64,000 nt of DNA, taken from assembly GCF_900107205.1 (NCBI RefSeq), contig NZ_FNPC01000002.1:1-64000 (forward strand), given 5' to 3'. Of the stretch, positions 44,353 to 53,250 are shown one piece after another. Source of the DNA: Halopenitus persicus (GTDB lineage: Archaea > Halobacteriota > Halobacteria > Halobacteriales > Haloferacaceae). Every line of letters starts with the position of its first letter. The stretch's first letter is position 1. The position numbers were made by a program, and so were the translations under genes. The notes under the pieces are model-generated. The model did not search any database, had not been told where the DNA came from, and worked only from the letters and a program-made list of their open reading frames with translations.

Positions 44353-44997
44353 ATGGCACACTACCCCGACGGCCACCTCGGCCACATCAGCGACATCGAA
44401 CGGGCGGCACAGGAGGAGCGTGACCCGCATCGACGGGCGATGCTGTGGAACTACCTCCACCATGCCGCCCTCGAAGTGAGCGGCGACTGGGAGGCCATCT
44501 TCGACCCCGAGCTGATCGTCGACGATCCGCAGTACGAGATGCGTCTCGGCACCGAAGCGCCGATCGTACTCGACGGGACCGAGGAAGTGAAGGCGTTCTA
44601 CGAGGCCGGCGAGGAGGACGTCTTCCTGCTCTCGGACGAGGACGGCCACCAACTGTTCGTCAACGATTGGGGCATCGCCGATCTGGCGACGTACGTCGAG
44701 TTTCTGCGCGGCGAGACGCTCATCGCCGACGGGCTCGACGAGCCGTATTACGGCGACGCCGAGGTGGACGACCCCGACGCGATGTATCAGCGAACCTGCA
44801 GGCAGGCGATGTTCTGGGCATATGACGACTCGGCGCGCCTCATCGGCGAGCAGGTGTATCAGCTCGAGCCCTTCGCGGTGGAGCAGGTGGACCCGGATGC
44901 CGTTCCCACGGTCGACGAGATCGCCTCCATCACGGAACCGTACTATCCCGAGAACACGGACGGACCGACTCCCGTCCGTTCGGATACTAACACGTAG
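44353..44997 (+). CDS. Uncharacterised protein, possibly NTF2/SnoaL-like
   Basis: 214 residues. MLWNYLHHAALEVSGDWEAIFDPELIVDDPQYEMRLG followed by LDGTEEVKAFYEAG resembles the alpha+beta cone of the SnoaL/NTF2-like group. The central EFLRGETLIADGLDEPYYGD and CRQAMFWAYDDSARLIGEQVYQ would form the other strands. Function unknown; such folds include hydrolases and binding proteins. CATATTTATTTC 24–35 nt upstream of the ATG supports a leaderless start. The gene stands alone ahead of the tRNA-Arg scar region. Confidence 0.65.
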   Translation: MAHYPDGHLGHISDIERAAQEERDPHRRAMLWNYLHHAALEVSGDWEAIFDPELIVDDPQYEMRLGTEAPIVLDGTEEVKAFYEAGEEDVFLLSDEDGHQLFVNDWGIADLATYVEFLRGETLIADGLDEPYYGDAEVDDPDAMYQRTCRQAMFWAYDDSARLIGEQVYQLEPFAVEQVDPDAVPTVDEIASITEPYYPENTDGPTPVRSDTNT

Positions 44998-45014
44998 TGC
45001 TGGATCCGTGGCGC

Positions 45015-45163
45015 AACGTCCTGGCGGAGTCCACACAAGTGGGGGAAGCCATCTACGGAGTGTGAACGTCCTGACGGAGTTCCACGCGAGCGGAGCGAGC
45101 GTGGAGCTAGTCAGGACGTGAACGGGTGAGTGAAACGAACGAAGTGAACGTCCTGACGGAGAT
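45015..45163 (-). repeat. Repeated copies of the tRNA-Arg 3' end
   Basis: AACGTCCTGACGGAG, which covers the acceptor 3' strand and half the T-arm of tRNA-Arg (45147–45161), recurs at 45065–45079 and, with one change (CTGGCGG), at 45015–45029. Two partial tRNA ends thus lie downstream of the complete tRNA. Confidence 0.75.
45066..45120. other. Long hairpin made from a tRNA-end copy
   Basis: ACGTCCTGAC (45066–45075) faces GTCAGGACGT (45111–45120), and inside TTCCACGC (about 45080–45087) pairs with GCGTGGA (about 45100–45106) around a GAGCGGAGCGAGC loop. The stem may act as a terminator for the 44353 gene or be a relic of an inverted duplication. Confidence 0.55.
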
Positions 45164-45221
45164 TTGAACTCCGGTCCCTGGCTCCGCAAGCCAAGAGGAT
45201 AGTCCACTACCCTACCAGGAC
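45149..45221 (-). tRNA. tRNA-Arg (anticodon GCG)
   Basis: 73 nt. The acceptor GTCCTGG (45215–45221) pairs with TCAGGAC (45150–45156), G-U at the last pair. The anticodon arm TTGGC-TTGCGGA-GCCAG gives GCG, and the T-arm is CGGAG-TTCAAAT-CTCCG. No intron. Its 3' end is copied twice downstream. Confidence 0.93.
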
Positions 45222-45463
45222 TCATCTTCCAGTAACCGGGAGATGCTTAAGATGGTTACGGTCCGTCGCGCGTGTGCGGCCACGGGACACGATCGACGGA
45301 ACGGGAATCGCCCCGCGCCGTGGTCGTGGCGACGATGTGAGCCGCCACGACTGCGGCGATCGCGACCCCACGATTTGCGAGGATGAAGGCACCGAACGGC
45401 CCCGATTCGGCGACCCGGCCGAAGCCACGTCGTTTATCCGAGCGGGGCCCGTGTGGGGGTACA

Positions 45464-47314
45464 ATGACCGATGCCGACCCGACCGTAACGCGTCTGTTCG
45501 GCGGTCCGGGCAGCGGGAAGACGACAGCGCTGCTCGACCGCGTCGACGACCTCCTGCGGGACGACGACGTCGACGTCCGCGACGTGCTCGTCGTCTCGTA
45601 CACCCGTGCGGCCGCCGCCGAGGTCCGGGAGCGACTCGCCGAGCGGCTCGACGTCTCCCCGCGGTCCCTCCAGGGAAACGTCTGTACGATGCACGCGAAG
45701 GCCTACGAGCTGCTCAACCTCTCGCGGGGCGACGTCGTCGGCGAGGACGACAAGTCCGACTTCTGTGAGGAGTACGGGATCGAGTTCGAGGACGAGTACG
45801 GCGGCGCCAACCGCCGGACCGCGCGCTCGACGACGATCGGCAACAAGATCATCGCGACCTCCCAGTGGCTCCAGCGGACCAAACGCGACGTCGCCGACTG
45901 GTACGACGTCCCCTTCCAGTGGGACGTCGAGGAGGTCCGGCTCCCGCCCGAGGAGGACCCGAACGCCCAGGAGGGCAACAAGTACACGCCCACGTGGTCG
46001 TCGGACGACGACCGGATCGACGTCCCCGAGACGATCCGCGCCTGGCGGGCCTACAAGGGCGACCACGAGCTCGTCGGCTTCGCGGACATGCTCGAGCGCG
46101 TCGCCCAGCGCTCGCTCATTCCGAACGTCGACTACCTCGTGATCGACGAGTTCCAGGACATCACGACCCTGCAGTACGACGTCTTCGAGGAGTGGCTCCC
46201 CCACGTGGAGAAGGCGCTCATCGCCGGCGACGACGACCAGGTCGTCTACGCCTGGCAGGGCGCCGATCCCGACCTCCTGCTCGACACCGACGTCGACGAG
46301 GACGTCGTCCTCCCGAACTCCTACCGGCTGCCCTCCCGGATCCTCAACGTGGTCAACGCGGAGATCCGCCACATCGACAAGCGCCAGGAGAAGGACCTCC
46401 GGCCCCGCAAGGAGGGCGGCGTCGTCGAGGCCATCGAGAGCCCCTCGATGCTCGAGCTCGTCCGCAACGTCCGGTACACGATCGACGACGACGACGGCAG
46501 CGTGATGTGTCTGTTCCGGGCGCGCTACCAGATGTTCGACTTCATCGACGAGTTCATCGACCACGGCATCCCGTTCAAGCTGCTCACCGACGGCCGGATG
46601 TGGACCGACCGGCTCACCGACTACGTCCGGGCGATCGAGAAGTACAACGACGGCGAGCCCGTCACCGGCCTCGAGGCCCGCCGCCTGGCGGATATGCTCC
46701 AGGAGTCGACGTTCGGCACGAACGAGCGCGACGACTTCTACGACTACCTCGACGACCGCGAGGAAGCCGCCGACGCCGACGACATCACGCAGCTGGAGGT
46801 CGAACCCGAGACGATCGCCGAGTACGCGCCGTTCATGCCCGACCGGGCGAGCGCCGGCGACATGGTCCGGAAGGTGACGAGCTTCCAGCGCAACTCGGTC
46901 GAGGCCTACTTCGACGGCGATTATCAGGACGTCGCCCCCGACCGCATCCGGATCGGGACGATCCACTCCGCGAAGGGCCGTGAGGCCGACCACGTCTTCG
47001 TCTCGACGGACCTCACCGAGAAGGTGGTCGAACAGCTCGCCGCCTCCGTGGCGGACCCGACCGACGTCGACGGCGTCGAGGAGTTCACCAAATCCACCAG
47101 CCCGGTGCCCGTCCTCACCGACAACGAGCGCCGCGTCTTCTACGTCGGGATGTCCCGTGCCCGCGAGCGGCTCGTGATCCTCGAGAACCTGATCACCGGC
47201 GCGCCGACGCTCCCGGTGAGCGTCCTGCTGTTCAACGAACTGCGTGAGGACCCCCCCGACGAGCTGATCGAGGAGGTCCAGGCGGAGCTGGCGGCGCCGG
47301 AACCCGAGCCGTGA
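45464..47314 (+). CDS. UvrD/Rep-family superfamily 1 DNA helicase
   Basis: 616 residues. Motif I GGPGSGKTT is at about 13–21, Ia VVSYTRAAAAEVRERL, motif II VIDEFQD at about 226, motif III GDDDQVVYAWQGAD, IV NSYRLPSRI, V IRIGTIHSAKGREADHVFV and VI FYVGMSRARERLVI. This is a 3'–5' helicase used in repair or replication restart. It is smaller than bacterial UvrD (about 720 residues) and lacks much of subdomain 2B. GTTTATCC about 30 nt upstream of the ATG is a plausible TATA box. Its stop overlaps the next gene's GTG start by 4 nt. Confidence 0.94.
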   Translation: MTDADPTVTRLFGGPGSGKTTALLDRVDDLLRDDDVDVRDVLVVSYTRAAAAEVRERLAERLDVSPRSLQGNVCTMHAKAYELLNLSRGDVVGEDDKSDFCEEYGIEFEDEYGGANRRTARSTTIGNKIIATSQWLQRTKRDVADWYDVPFQWDVEEVRLPPEEDPNAQEGNKYTPTWSSDDDRIDVPETIRAWRAYKGDHELVGFADMLERVAQRSLIPNVDYLVIDEFQDITTLQYDVFEEWLPHVEKALIAGDDDQVVYAWQGADPDLLLDTDVDEDVVLPNSYRLPSRILNVVNAEIRHIDKRQEKDLRPRKEGGVVEAIESPSMLELVRNVRYTIDDDDGSVMCLFRARYQMFDFIDEFIDHGIPFKLLTDGRMWTDRLTDYVRAIEKYNDGEPVTGLEARRLADMLQESTFGTNERDDFYDYLDDREEAADADDITQLEVEPETIAEYAPFMPDRASAGDMVRKVTSFQRNSVEAYFDGDYQDVAPDRIRIGTIHSAKGREADHVFVSTDLTEKVVEQLAASVADPTDVDGVEEFTKSTSPVPVLTDNERRVFYVGMSRARERLVILENLITGAPTLPVSVLLFNELREDPPDELIEEVQAELAAPEPEP

Positions 47315-48618
47315 CCGGCGACTCCCGTCCCGATCCGCCGGCCGCGACTGATCGTGAGCCGCCGGCCGTGACCGAACTCGACCCCCTGGTCGCGACCGAT
47401 CTCGCCCCGATCGCCGACGCGCTTGCCGAGGACGGCGCGGACGCGCTGGTCGTGGTCGGCGACCGGTTCGACGCGGACCTGCAGTACCTCGCTCGCCTCG
47501 GCGCGTTCGATGCCCGGGCCGCGGTCGTCGTGACCGCCGACGAGGCGGTGTTGTGTCCGCCCGCCGACCCTCGCCCCGGCCGGTCGACGGCGGCCGCCGA
47601 ACGCTTCCGCGAGGCGTCGGGGAGCGACGCGCTCGGCCGGGTCGTTCGCCCGGTCGAGGCGGGCGAGGACGCATCGGTCGGTGAACGTGCACCGGTCGGT
47701 GGGTCCGTACCGGTCGGCGAGCGCGCCGCCGCTGCAGTCACCGACCGCGCCGGTTCGAACGCGGACGTGGTCGTCCCGCGGGACCTCCCGCACGACGCGG
47801 CGGTCTATCTCGAGGAGGCCGGTCACGGCGTCCGGTCGACCACGGCGATCCGGGACGCTCGATCGGTCAAATCCGACGCGGAGATCGACCGCCAGCGCGC
47901 CGTTCAGTCCGCAGCCGTGACGGCGATGCGTGCGGTGACGTCGCTGCTTACCGACGTCGACGTCAACGTCGACGAGGCGTCCCGAGAGCTCCGATGGCAG
48001 GGATCTCCCCTGTCCGCCGAGCGGCTCCGGCGGGAGGCGAACGCGGCCCTGGCTCGGGCCGGCGTCGATCCCGCCGGGAACACGACCGTTCGGGCGGCGT
48101 CGGCCGACCGCGTTCAGGCGCCGACCGATGCCGACGCCCTCCACGCGGGTGACCCCATCGTCGTCGCGCTCGCGCCGCGAGGTCCGGCGGGCCATCACGG
48201 CGCGCTGGCGCGGACGGTCGTCGTCGACGGCGACGGCGGCTGGCAGCGGCGAGCCCATCTCGCGGCCGAGTCCGCGCTCGCGGCCGCGGTCGGGACGGTC
48301 GATCCCGGCGACCCGGTCTCGCTGCTGCGCGAGGAGGCCGCGGCCGAGATCGGCGCCTACGGGTTCGATCCGACCCTCGGGGACCGGACGACCGGCACGA
48401 CCCACGCCGGGGGGTACGGCGTCGGACTCGCCCGGCGGGAGCCGCCCGGTCCCGACTCCAGCATGCCGCTCCGGGCCGGCACCGTGCTGGCGGTCGAGGC
48501 GGGCGTTCGCGACCCCGACCACGGTGCGGTCCGGTTGCGGGAGCTCGTCGTCGTTCGTGATTCGGCCGTCGAGTACGTGTGCGAATGCCCGACGGCGCTC
48601 GCGCCGGACCGATACTGA
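47311..48618 (+). CDS. Peptidase M24-like protein with degenerate metal site
   Basis: 435 residues, GTG start overlapping the helicase stop (GTGA). The creatinase N-terminal domain (about 25–200) and pita-bread domain (about 200–430) are recognisable, with THAGGYGVGLARREPPG, MPLRAGTVLAVEAGVRD and VRLRELVVV. The first metal Asp (normally in LIDxG) is Ala in VVALAPRG and the second, of the SDxTR motif, is Ala in GALARTV; the THxxG His and the two C-terminal Glu remain. It is therefore probably not an active Xaa-Pro peptidase. A 12-residue repeat-like stretch (ERAPVGGSVPVGERA) interrupts the linker. Confidence 0.8.
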   Translation: MTGDSRPDPPAATDREPPAVTELDPLVATDLAPIADALAEDGADALVVVGDRFDADLQYLARLGAFDARAAVVVTADEAVLCPPADPRPGRSTAAAERFREASGSDALGRVVRPVEAGEDASVGERAPVGGSVPVGERAAAAVTDRAGSNADVVVPRDLPHDAAVYLEEAGHGVRSTTAIRDARSVKSDAEIDRQRAVQSAAVTAMRAVTSLLTDVDVNVDEASRELRWQGSPLSAERLRREANAALARAGVDPAGNTTVRAASADRVQAPTDADALHAGDPIVVALAPRGPAGHHGALARTVVVDGDGGWQRRAHLAAESALAAAVGTVDPGDPVSLLREEAAAEIGAYGFDPTLGDRTTGTTHAGGYGVGLARREPPGPDSSMPLRAGTVLAVEAGVRDPDHGAVRLRELVVVRDSAVEYVCECPTALAPDRY

Positions 48619-48651
48619 GGCTCCGTATCGGATCGATACTGACCCGGCAAC

Positions 48652-49899
48652 CTATCGCGACGCGGATTCGGCCGTCCTCACGGGTCGGTCCGCCGCCACG
48701 TTCTCCCGTCGCATCGTCCGTCGAAGCCCCAGCTCAGCGATGGCGCCGCCGCGTTCCGCGGTCCGTCGCAGTCGGGAGAGGACGGCTCGCAGCTCCGGGG
48801 TGCTCCCCTCGGCCGTGGCCAGTCGCCGATCGAACGCGTCGATCGCCTCGCGCGTCCGAGCCTCGGCTGCAAGCGCCTGCCGTGCCGCCTCGGCATCGTC
48901 GTCGCCGACGACGACGCCCACCCCGTCGGCCACGATCGACCGGACGTCGGCGGCGAGCTCCCGGGTTTCGGCGACCCGGGACTCGGTCGGCGGCTCGTCC
49001 ATTCGATCCGCGGCCGCGGCGACGTCGGCGGCGGCCTCGCGGACCCGCTCCAGCTCGCGCATCGCGGTCCACGACTCGAACAGCGCCGGCCTGGACGCGC
49101 CGATCGCGTCCGCCGCCTCGAGGTCGGCCAGTCCGAGCGTGACCGTCCGGTCGATCATCGCCGAGAGGCGCGCGGCGTGGTCCGAACGCTCCGCGACGGT
49201 CGATCGGTCGCCGGCCGTCGCCAGCGCCTCGATCGCGGCCCGCTGCGTCGCGTCCACCACGAACGCGAGCTGGCGGACCGACTGGGACACCGAGACTTCC
49301 CCGGGATCGAGCAGCATCCGGACGGCGGTTCCGCTCCCGTCCGTTTCGGTCGTTGACGTTTCGGTCGTTGACGTTTCGGTCGTTGACGTCTCAGTTACTG
49401 GCGTTTCGGTCGTTGACGTTTCGGTCGTTGACGTTTCGGTCGTTGACGTTTCGGTCGTCGCTGTCTCGGTCGTTGCCGTCTCGGTCATTGCGGTTTCCGT
49501 CGTCGACGTTCCGATCCGGCGCCGGAGGACCGACTCGATGGCGCGCCGGCACTCGACGTCGAGCGGTTCCTCGTGGTCCAGTTCCACCGTCCGTACGCCG
49601 GCCGCGTAGGCCGCCCGGAGCGTGCCCGCCAGGGACCGCGGATCGAGAGCCGCCGTCCGAACCGCGGGGCCGGATCGGTCGGTCGTCCCGCTCCCGTCAC
49701 CGTCCGCGTCACGGTCGACCGTCTCGTCTCGACCGTCGTTCTCGCTCGCGTTCCGCGCCTGGATCGCGAGGATCCCGTCCGTGTGGCGATGCAGCGTCAC
49801 CGTGTCGCCCGCGGCGACGCCCTCCGCCTCGGCCCACTCCTTCGGCAGGGAGACCGTGTACGTTCCGTTGCCGACCGTCTGTACTTTGCGTGTCTCCAT
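48652..49899 (-). CDS. AbrB-PhoU fusion, phosphate-uptake regulator
   Basis: 415 residues. N-terminal SpoVT/AbrB DNA-binding domain (METRKVQTVGNGTYTVSLPKEWAEAEGVAAGDTVTL, 1–36) followed by PhoU-like helical bundles (about 195–400, with QLAFVVDATQRAAIEALA and AELGLRRTMRREN). Archaeal PhoU proteins with AbrB domains likely combine Pi-transporter sensing with promoter binding. About 55 residues in the middle (about 131–185) are eleven copies of a TTET-containing pentapeptide. It is last of the pst cluster, 16 nt after phoU, and convergent with the M24-like gene. Confidence 0.88.
   Translation of the reverse strand: METRKVQTVGNGTYTVSLPKEWAEAEGVAAGDTVTLHRHTDGILAIQARNASENDGRDETVDRDADGDGSGTTDRSGPAVRTAALDPRSLAGTLRAAYAAGVRTVELDHEEPLDVECRRAIESVLRRRIGTSTTETAMTETATTETATTETSTTETSTTETSTTETPVTETSTTETSTTETSTTETDGSGTAVRMLLDPGEVSVSQSVRQLAFVVDATQRAAIEALATAGDRSTVAERSDHAARLSAMIDRTVTLGLADLEAADAIGASRPALFESWTAMRELERVREAAADVAAAADRMDEPPTESRVAETRELAADVRSIVADGVGVVVGDDDAEAARQALAAEARTREAIDAFDRRLATAEGSTPELRAVLSRLRRTAERGGAIAELGLRRTMRRENVAADRPVRTAESASR
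49343..49507 (-). repeat. 15-bp coding tandem repeat (STTET)
   Basis: About eleven 15-bp units (CGTCAACGACCGAAA and variants on the coding strand) encode STTET, ATTET, AMTET and PVTET pentapeptides in the AbrB-PhoU gene between its DNA-binding and PhoU domains. Unit homogeneity varies: units nearest the 3' end of the coding strand are identical, others diverged. Confidence 0.9.
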
Positions 49900-49915
49900 C
49901 GGTTTCAGTCGCCCA

Positions 49916-50590
49916 TCAGTAGATCAGCTCCGGATCGCCGTCGACCATGTACAGCGTGCGCGCGGCGACGTTCACGGCGTGGTCGGCGACCCGTTCGAGA
50001 TCACGGATCGTCAACAGCACGCGAGAGACGTCGTCGAGCAGCCGCTCGACCGTCCACGGGTCCTCGTCGACGCGCCGTTCGATCAGCTCGCGGGTCACGG
50101 TCTCGCTGGCCCGCTGACACAGCGCGTCGACGTCGTCATCGTCGGCGGCGATCCGCCGGCACGCGGCGGCGTCCTCGGCGGCGTACGCCTCGAGGCTGCG
50201 GTCGAGCAGCGACCGCGCCGCCTCGCCGATCGCGTCGAGGGCGACGTCGGGATCGAGGGTCCGATCCGCGGCGCGTGCGTACCGCGCCAGGTTGACGGCG
50301 AGGTCGCCGATCCGCTCGAGGTCGGTGATGATCTTGAACGAGGCCGTGACGAACCGGAGGTCGCCGGCCACCGGCTGTTGCAGCGCGAACAGGTCGACGC
50401 AGTCGGTCTCGAGCGCCAGGTACCGCTCGTTGATCCCGGCGTCGCCCTCGATGACCGCCCGCGCCGATGCCTCCGACCCGGTCGCGAGGCTCTCGAGGGC
50501 CGTCTCGAGCTGTGCGTCCACCTGCTCGCCCATCTCGAGGACGTCGCCACGGAGCGTCTCGAGGGCGTCCTGGTAGCGTTCCCGTGGCAT
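49916..50590 (-). CDS. phoU: Phosphate-specific transport system accessory protein PhoU
   Basis: 224 residues, the normal length. Two three-helix PhoU repeats: first LEMGEQVDAQLETALESL … DLFALQQPVAGDLRFVTASFKIITDLERIGDLAVNLARYA, then SLLDRSLEAYAAEDAAACRRIAADDDDVD … IRDLERVADHAVNVAA. The E/DxxxD metal-binding motif is present in both (ERIGDLAVN, ERVADHAVN). PhoU damps Pst import and signalling when phosphate is ample. It starts 4 nt after pstB. Confidence 0.95.
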   Translation of the reverse strand: MPRERYQDALETLRGDVLEMGEQVDAQLETALESLATGSEASARAVIEGDAGINERYLALETDCVDLFALQQPVAGDLRFVTASFKIITDLERIGDLAVNLARYARAADRTLDPDVALDAIGEAARSLLDRSLEAYAAEDAAACRRIAADDDDVDALCQRASETVTRELIERRVDEDPWTVERLLDDVSRVLLTIRDLERVADHAVNVAARTLYMVDGDPELIY

Positions 50591-50594
50591 TCGA

Positions 50595-51611
50595 TCACCC
50601 GAACTTGCCCGTGATGTAGTCCTCGACGCGCTCGCTGCGGGGGTCCTCGAACACCTGGTCGGTGTCCCCGTACTCGACGAGCTCGCCGCCCGTGAGGAAG
50701 ACGGCGGTCTGGTCCGAGATGCGCGCGGCCTGCTGCATGTTGTGCGTGACGATGACCACCGTGTACTCCTCGCTGAGCTGTTCGATGAGGTCCTCGATCC
50801 GCGCGGTGGCGATCGGGTCGAGCGCGGAGGCGGGCTCGTCCATCAGGATGACCTCCGGATCGACCGAGAGACAGCGCGCGATGCAGAGCCGCTGCTGCTG
50901 GCCGCCGGACAGCCCGAGCGCGTTGTCCTCGAGGCGGTCGTTGACCTCCTCCCAGAGGGCCGCGTCCCGAAGACACTCCTCCACCAACCGGTCGCGGGCC
51001 GCCTCGTCGCTCCGCCCGAGCAGCCGCGCCAGGAGGCCGGTCTCGATGTCGCCGTGTTTCGCCGGGCCGTACGCGACGTTCTCGCGGATCGACTTCGGGA
51101 ACGGGTTCGGCGACTGGAACACCATCCCGACCCGCTTTCGCAGCTCGACGAGGTTCACCCCGTCCTGGTAGATCTCCCGTCCGTCGATCCGCACCGACCC
51201 GTCGACGCGAGCGCCCTTGATCCGGTCGTTCATCCGGTTGAGACACCGGAGGAACGTCGACTTCCCGCAGCCCGAGGGGCCGATGAGCGCGGTGACGCTG
51301 TTCTCGGGGATCTCGATCGACACGCCCTGCAGCGCGTGGTCGTCGCCGTAGTGGACGTCGAGGTCCTCGACGGCGAACTTCGGCTTTCCCGCGAACTCGT
51401 ACTCCCGCCACTCCTCGCGCACCCGCTCGTCGGCCTCGCCGGTGGTGGTGTGGGTCGTGGCGTTCGTCGAGTCGTCCGCTTCGGTCGATTCAGCGGTCGT
51501 GGTTTGGTTCGGTTCCTCTGTCGTGGTTTGGTTCGGTTCCTCGGTCGTTTCTCGGTCCGGTTCCTCTGTCGTCGTCCGATCCGTTTCGCTCGTTGGTGTG
51601 GTTTCACTCAT
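50595..51611 (-). CDS. pstB: Phosphate ABC transporter ATP-binding protein PstB
   Basis: 338 residues. Walker [10 protein letters not shown] (about 113–121), Q-loop [12 protein letters not shown], signature LSGGQQQR, Walker [14 protein letters not shown]-loop [13 protein letters not shown]. The first 60 residues are a Thr/Glu-rich disordered extension (TTEEPNQ repeats) absent from bacterial PstB and probably an expanded repeat like that in AbrB-PhoU. Starts 8 nt inside the end of pstA (overlap 51604–51611). Confidence 0.96.
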   Translation of the reverse strand: MSETTPTSETDRTTTEEPDRETTEEPNQTTTEEPNQTTTAESTEADDSTNATTHTTTGEADERVREEWREYEFAGKPKFAVEDLDVHYGDDHALQGVSIEIPENSVTALIGPSGCGKSTFLRCLNRMNDRIKGARVDGSVRIDGREIYQDGVNLVELRKRVGMVFQSPNPFPKSIRENVAYGPAKHGDIETGLLARLLGRSDEAARDRLVEECLRDAALWEEVNDRLEDNALGLSGGQQQRLCIARCLSVDPEVILMDEPASALDPIATARIEDLIEQLSEEYTVVIVTHNMQQAARISDQTAVFLTGGELVEYGDTDQVFEDPRSERVEDYITGKFG

Positions 51612-53250
51612 GTCGAAGTCGCCTCCGGAAGTAGTATCGCGCGCCGATGCCGACCGCGTAGAACGACAACACGACGAGCAGCAGCACGAACGCCGTCGCC
51701 CACTGGAACTCGGTCGGGTTCGAGACGTTGTCGCCGAGTCCGACGCCGGCGGTGATGAGCGCGTACAGCTGGAACGGCAGCGCCGTGGTCGCCCGCAACA
51801 GCTCGGGGTTCGTGACGAACGGGGGCTGGGCGGTGAACGCGAAGCCGCCGATGACGTCGGCCGCCCGGTCCCCGGACACGAAGGTGCCGCCGGTCATCGT
51901 CAACAGGATGGGCGCCGTCTCGCCGGCGATCCGCCCGACGCCGAGGATGACCCCGGTGACGACGCCCGGGAGCGCGGCCGGCACGACGACGCTGCGGATC
52001 GTGTGCCACTTCGAGACGCCCAGCGCCGCGCTGGCGTCCCGGTACTCGTCGGGCACCGCCAACAGCGCCTCCCGGCTCGTGATGAGCACCAGCGGGAGGA
52101 GCATGAAGCCGAGCGTCAGCATTCCCGACAGCAGCGACTTGGTCCCGCCGAACCGCGGGACGAGGAACGTGAACCCGAACAGCCCGAAGACGATGCTCGG
52201 GGTGCTCCAGAGCCCGTTGGTCGCGATCTCGACCGCCTGCGTCAGCCGCCCGCGCTCGGCGTACTCGGTCAGGAACACCGCGGCGCCGACGCCCAGCGGC
52301 ACCGCGAACACGACGGCGCCGACGACGAGCCAGACCGTGCCGACGATCGCGGGGAGCACGCCCTGGAAGTCGTTCAAAAGCGAGACGCCGTTCATCACGA
52401 ACGGGACCGAGACCGGGAGCGCGACCGAAACGCCGAGAACCGACACCGTGGGCCCGGCGCCGGGCGCGACCGTGGCACCGGTCAGCAGTCCCGGGATCCC
52501 GCGGACGGCGGTGAACGCGATCAGCAGGAACAGCACGCCGATGATGGCGCTCGCGTTCACGTAGATGAGGAGGTACGCGCCCATCCGCCGCCCGCGAGCC
52601 CCGAACCCGCCGTACGCCTTCGCCGCGGCCCAGCCGGCGAGCAGCCCGCAGCCGATCGTCGCCGCCGGGACGACGAACGTCGCGGTCAGCGACGCCTGCT
52701 GTTCGAACCCCAGGTCCCACACCCAGGACGGGCCGATCGTTCCGGTCAGGAACGTCCCGCCGATGACGACCGCCACCGCGCCGGCGGGCAGCGTCGATCC
52801 GACGTCCTCCCGGGTCGCCGCCGCCGTCACGAACGCGGCGCCGCCGGTCGCCGCTCCCGCCGGGAGCCACGCGAGCACGCCGTCGAACGCCACCGAGGCG
52901 GCCAGCCCGCCGAGGACGAACCAGACGCCCGCGAACGCGACGGTCGCGACGAGCCCGGCGTTCGGGCTCGGCTCGGTCTCCACGTATCCGAGGGCCGATC
53001 CGACGCCGAGACCGATGACCGCAGCGCCGAGCGCCACGAGGAGTCCGCCGAGTGCGGTTACCGTCGTGACGCCACCGATCGCGGTCATCCCCGAGCCGCC
53101 GCCGAGCGTTGCGTCGATCCCGACGAGGCCGAACAGCGACGCGATCCCGACCGCTATCAGGGCCACCGCGACCGCGATCGCCAGGCCGGCGACCGCCTCG
53201 GGTCGCGAGGCGTCCTCACGGATCAGGGGCGTCCGCGTCGCGCCCGCCAT
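51604..53250 (-). CDS. pstA: Phosphate ABC transporter permease PstA
   Basis: 548 residues, nearly twice the usual 280–300. The C-terminal 300 residues are the BPD_transp_1 permease, with the EAA-type loop [33 protein letters not shown] and GETAPILL. The first 240 residues form extra membrane segments (at least five) of unknown role, as in other haloarchaeal PstA proteins. It overlaps pstC by one base (TGATG) and pstB by 8 bases. Confidence 0.94.
   Translation of the reverse strand: MAGATRTPLIREDASRPEAVAGLAIAVAVALIAVGIASLFGLVGIDATLGGGSGMTAIGGVTTVTALGGLLVALGAAVIGLGVGSALGYVETEPSPNAGLVATVAFAGVWFVLGGLAASVAFDGVLAWLPAGAATGGAAFVTAAATREDVGSTLPAGAVAVVIGGTFLTGTIGPSWVWDLGFEQQASLTATFVVPAATIGCGLLAGWAAAKAYGGFGARGRRMGAYLLIYVNASAIIGVLFLLIAFTAVRGIPGLLTGATVAPGAGPTVSVLGVSVALPVSVPFVMNGVSLLNDFQGVLPAIVGTVWLVVGAVVFAVPLGVGAAVFLTEYAERGRLTQAVEIATNGLWSTPSIVFGLFGFTFLVPRFGGTKSLLSGMLTLGFMLLPLVLITSREALLAVPDEYRDASAALGVSKWHTIRSVVVPAALPGVVTGVILGVGRIAGETAPILLTMTGGTFVSGDRAADVIGGFAFTAQPPFVTNPELLRATTALPFQLYALITAGVGLGDNVSNPTEFQWATAFVLLLVVLSFYAVGIGARYYFRRRLRHE

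Noticed and set aside
45464-48618. A defence system made of helicase plus pseudo-peptidase
   Set aside because: No nuclease, effector or mobile context; the helicase resembles chromosomal UvrD/Rep. Reported only as a coupled pair of unknown role.
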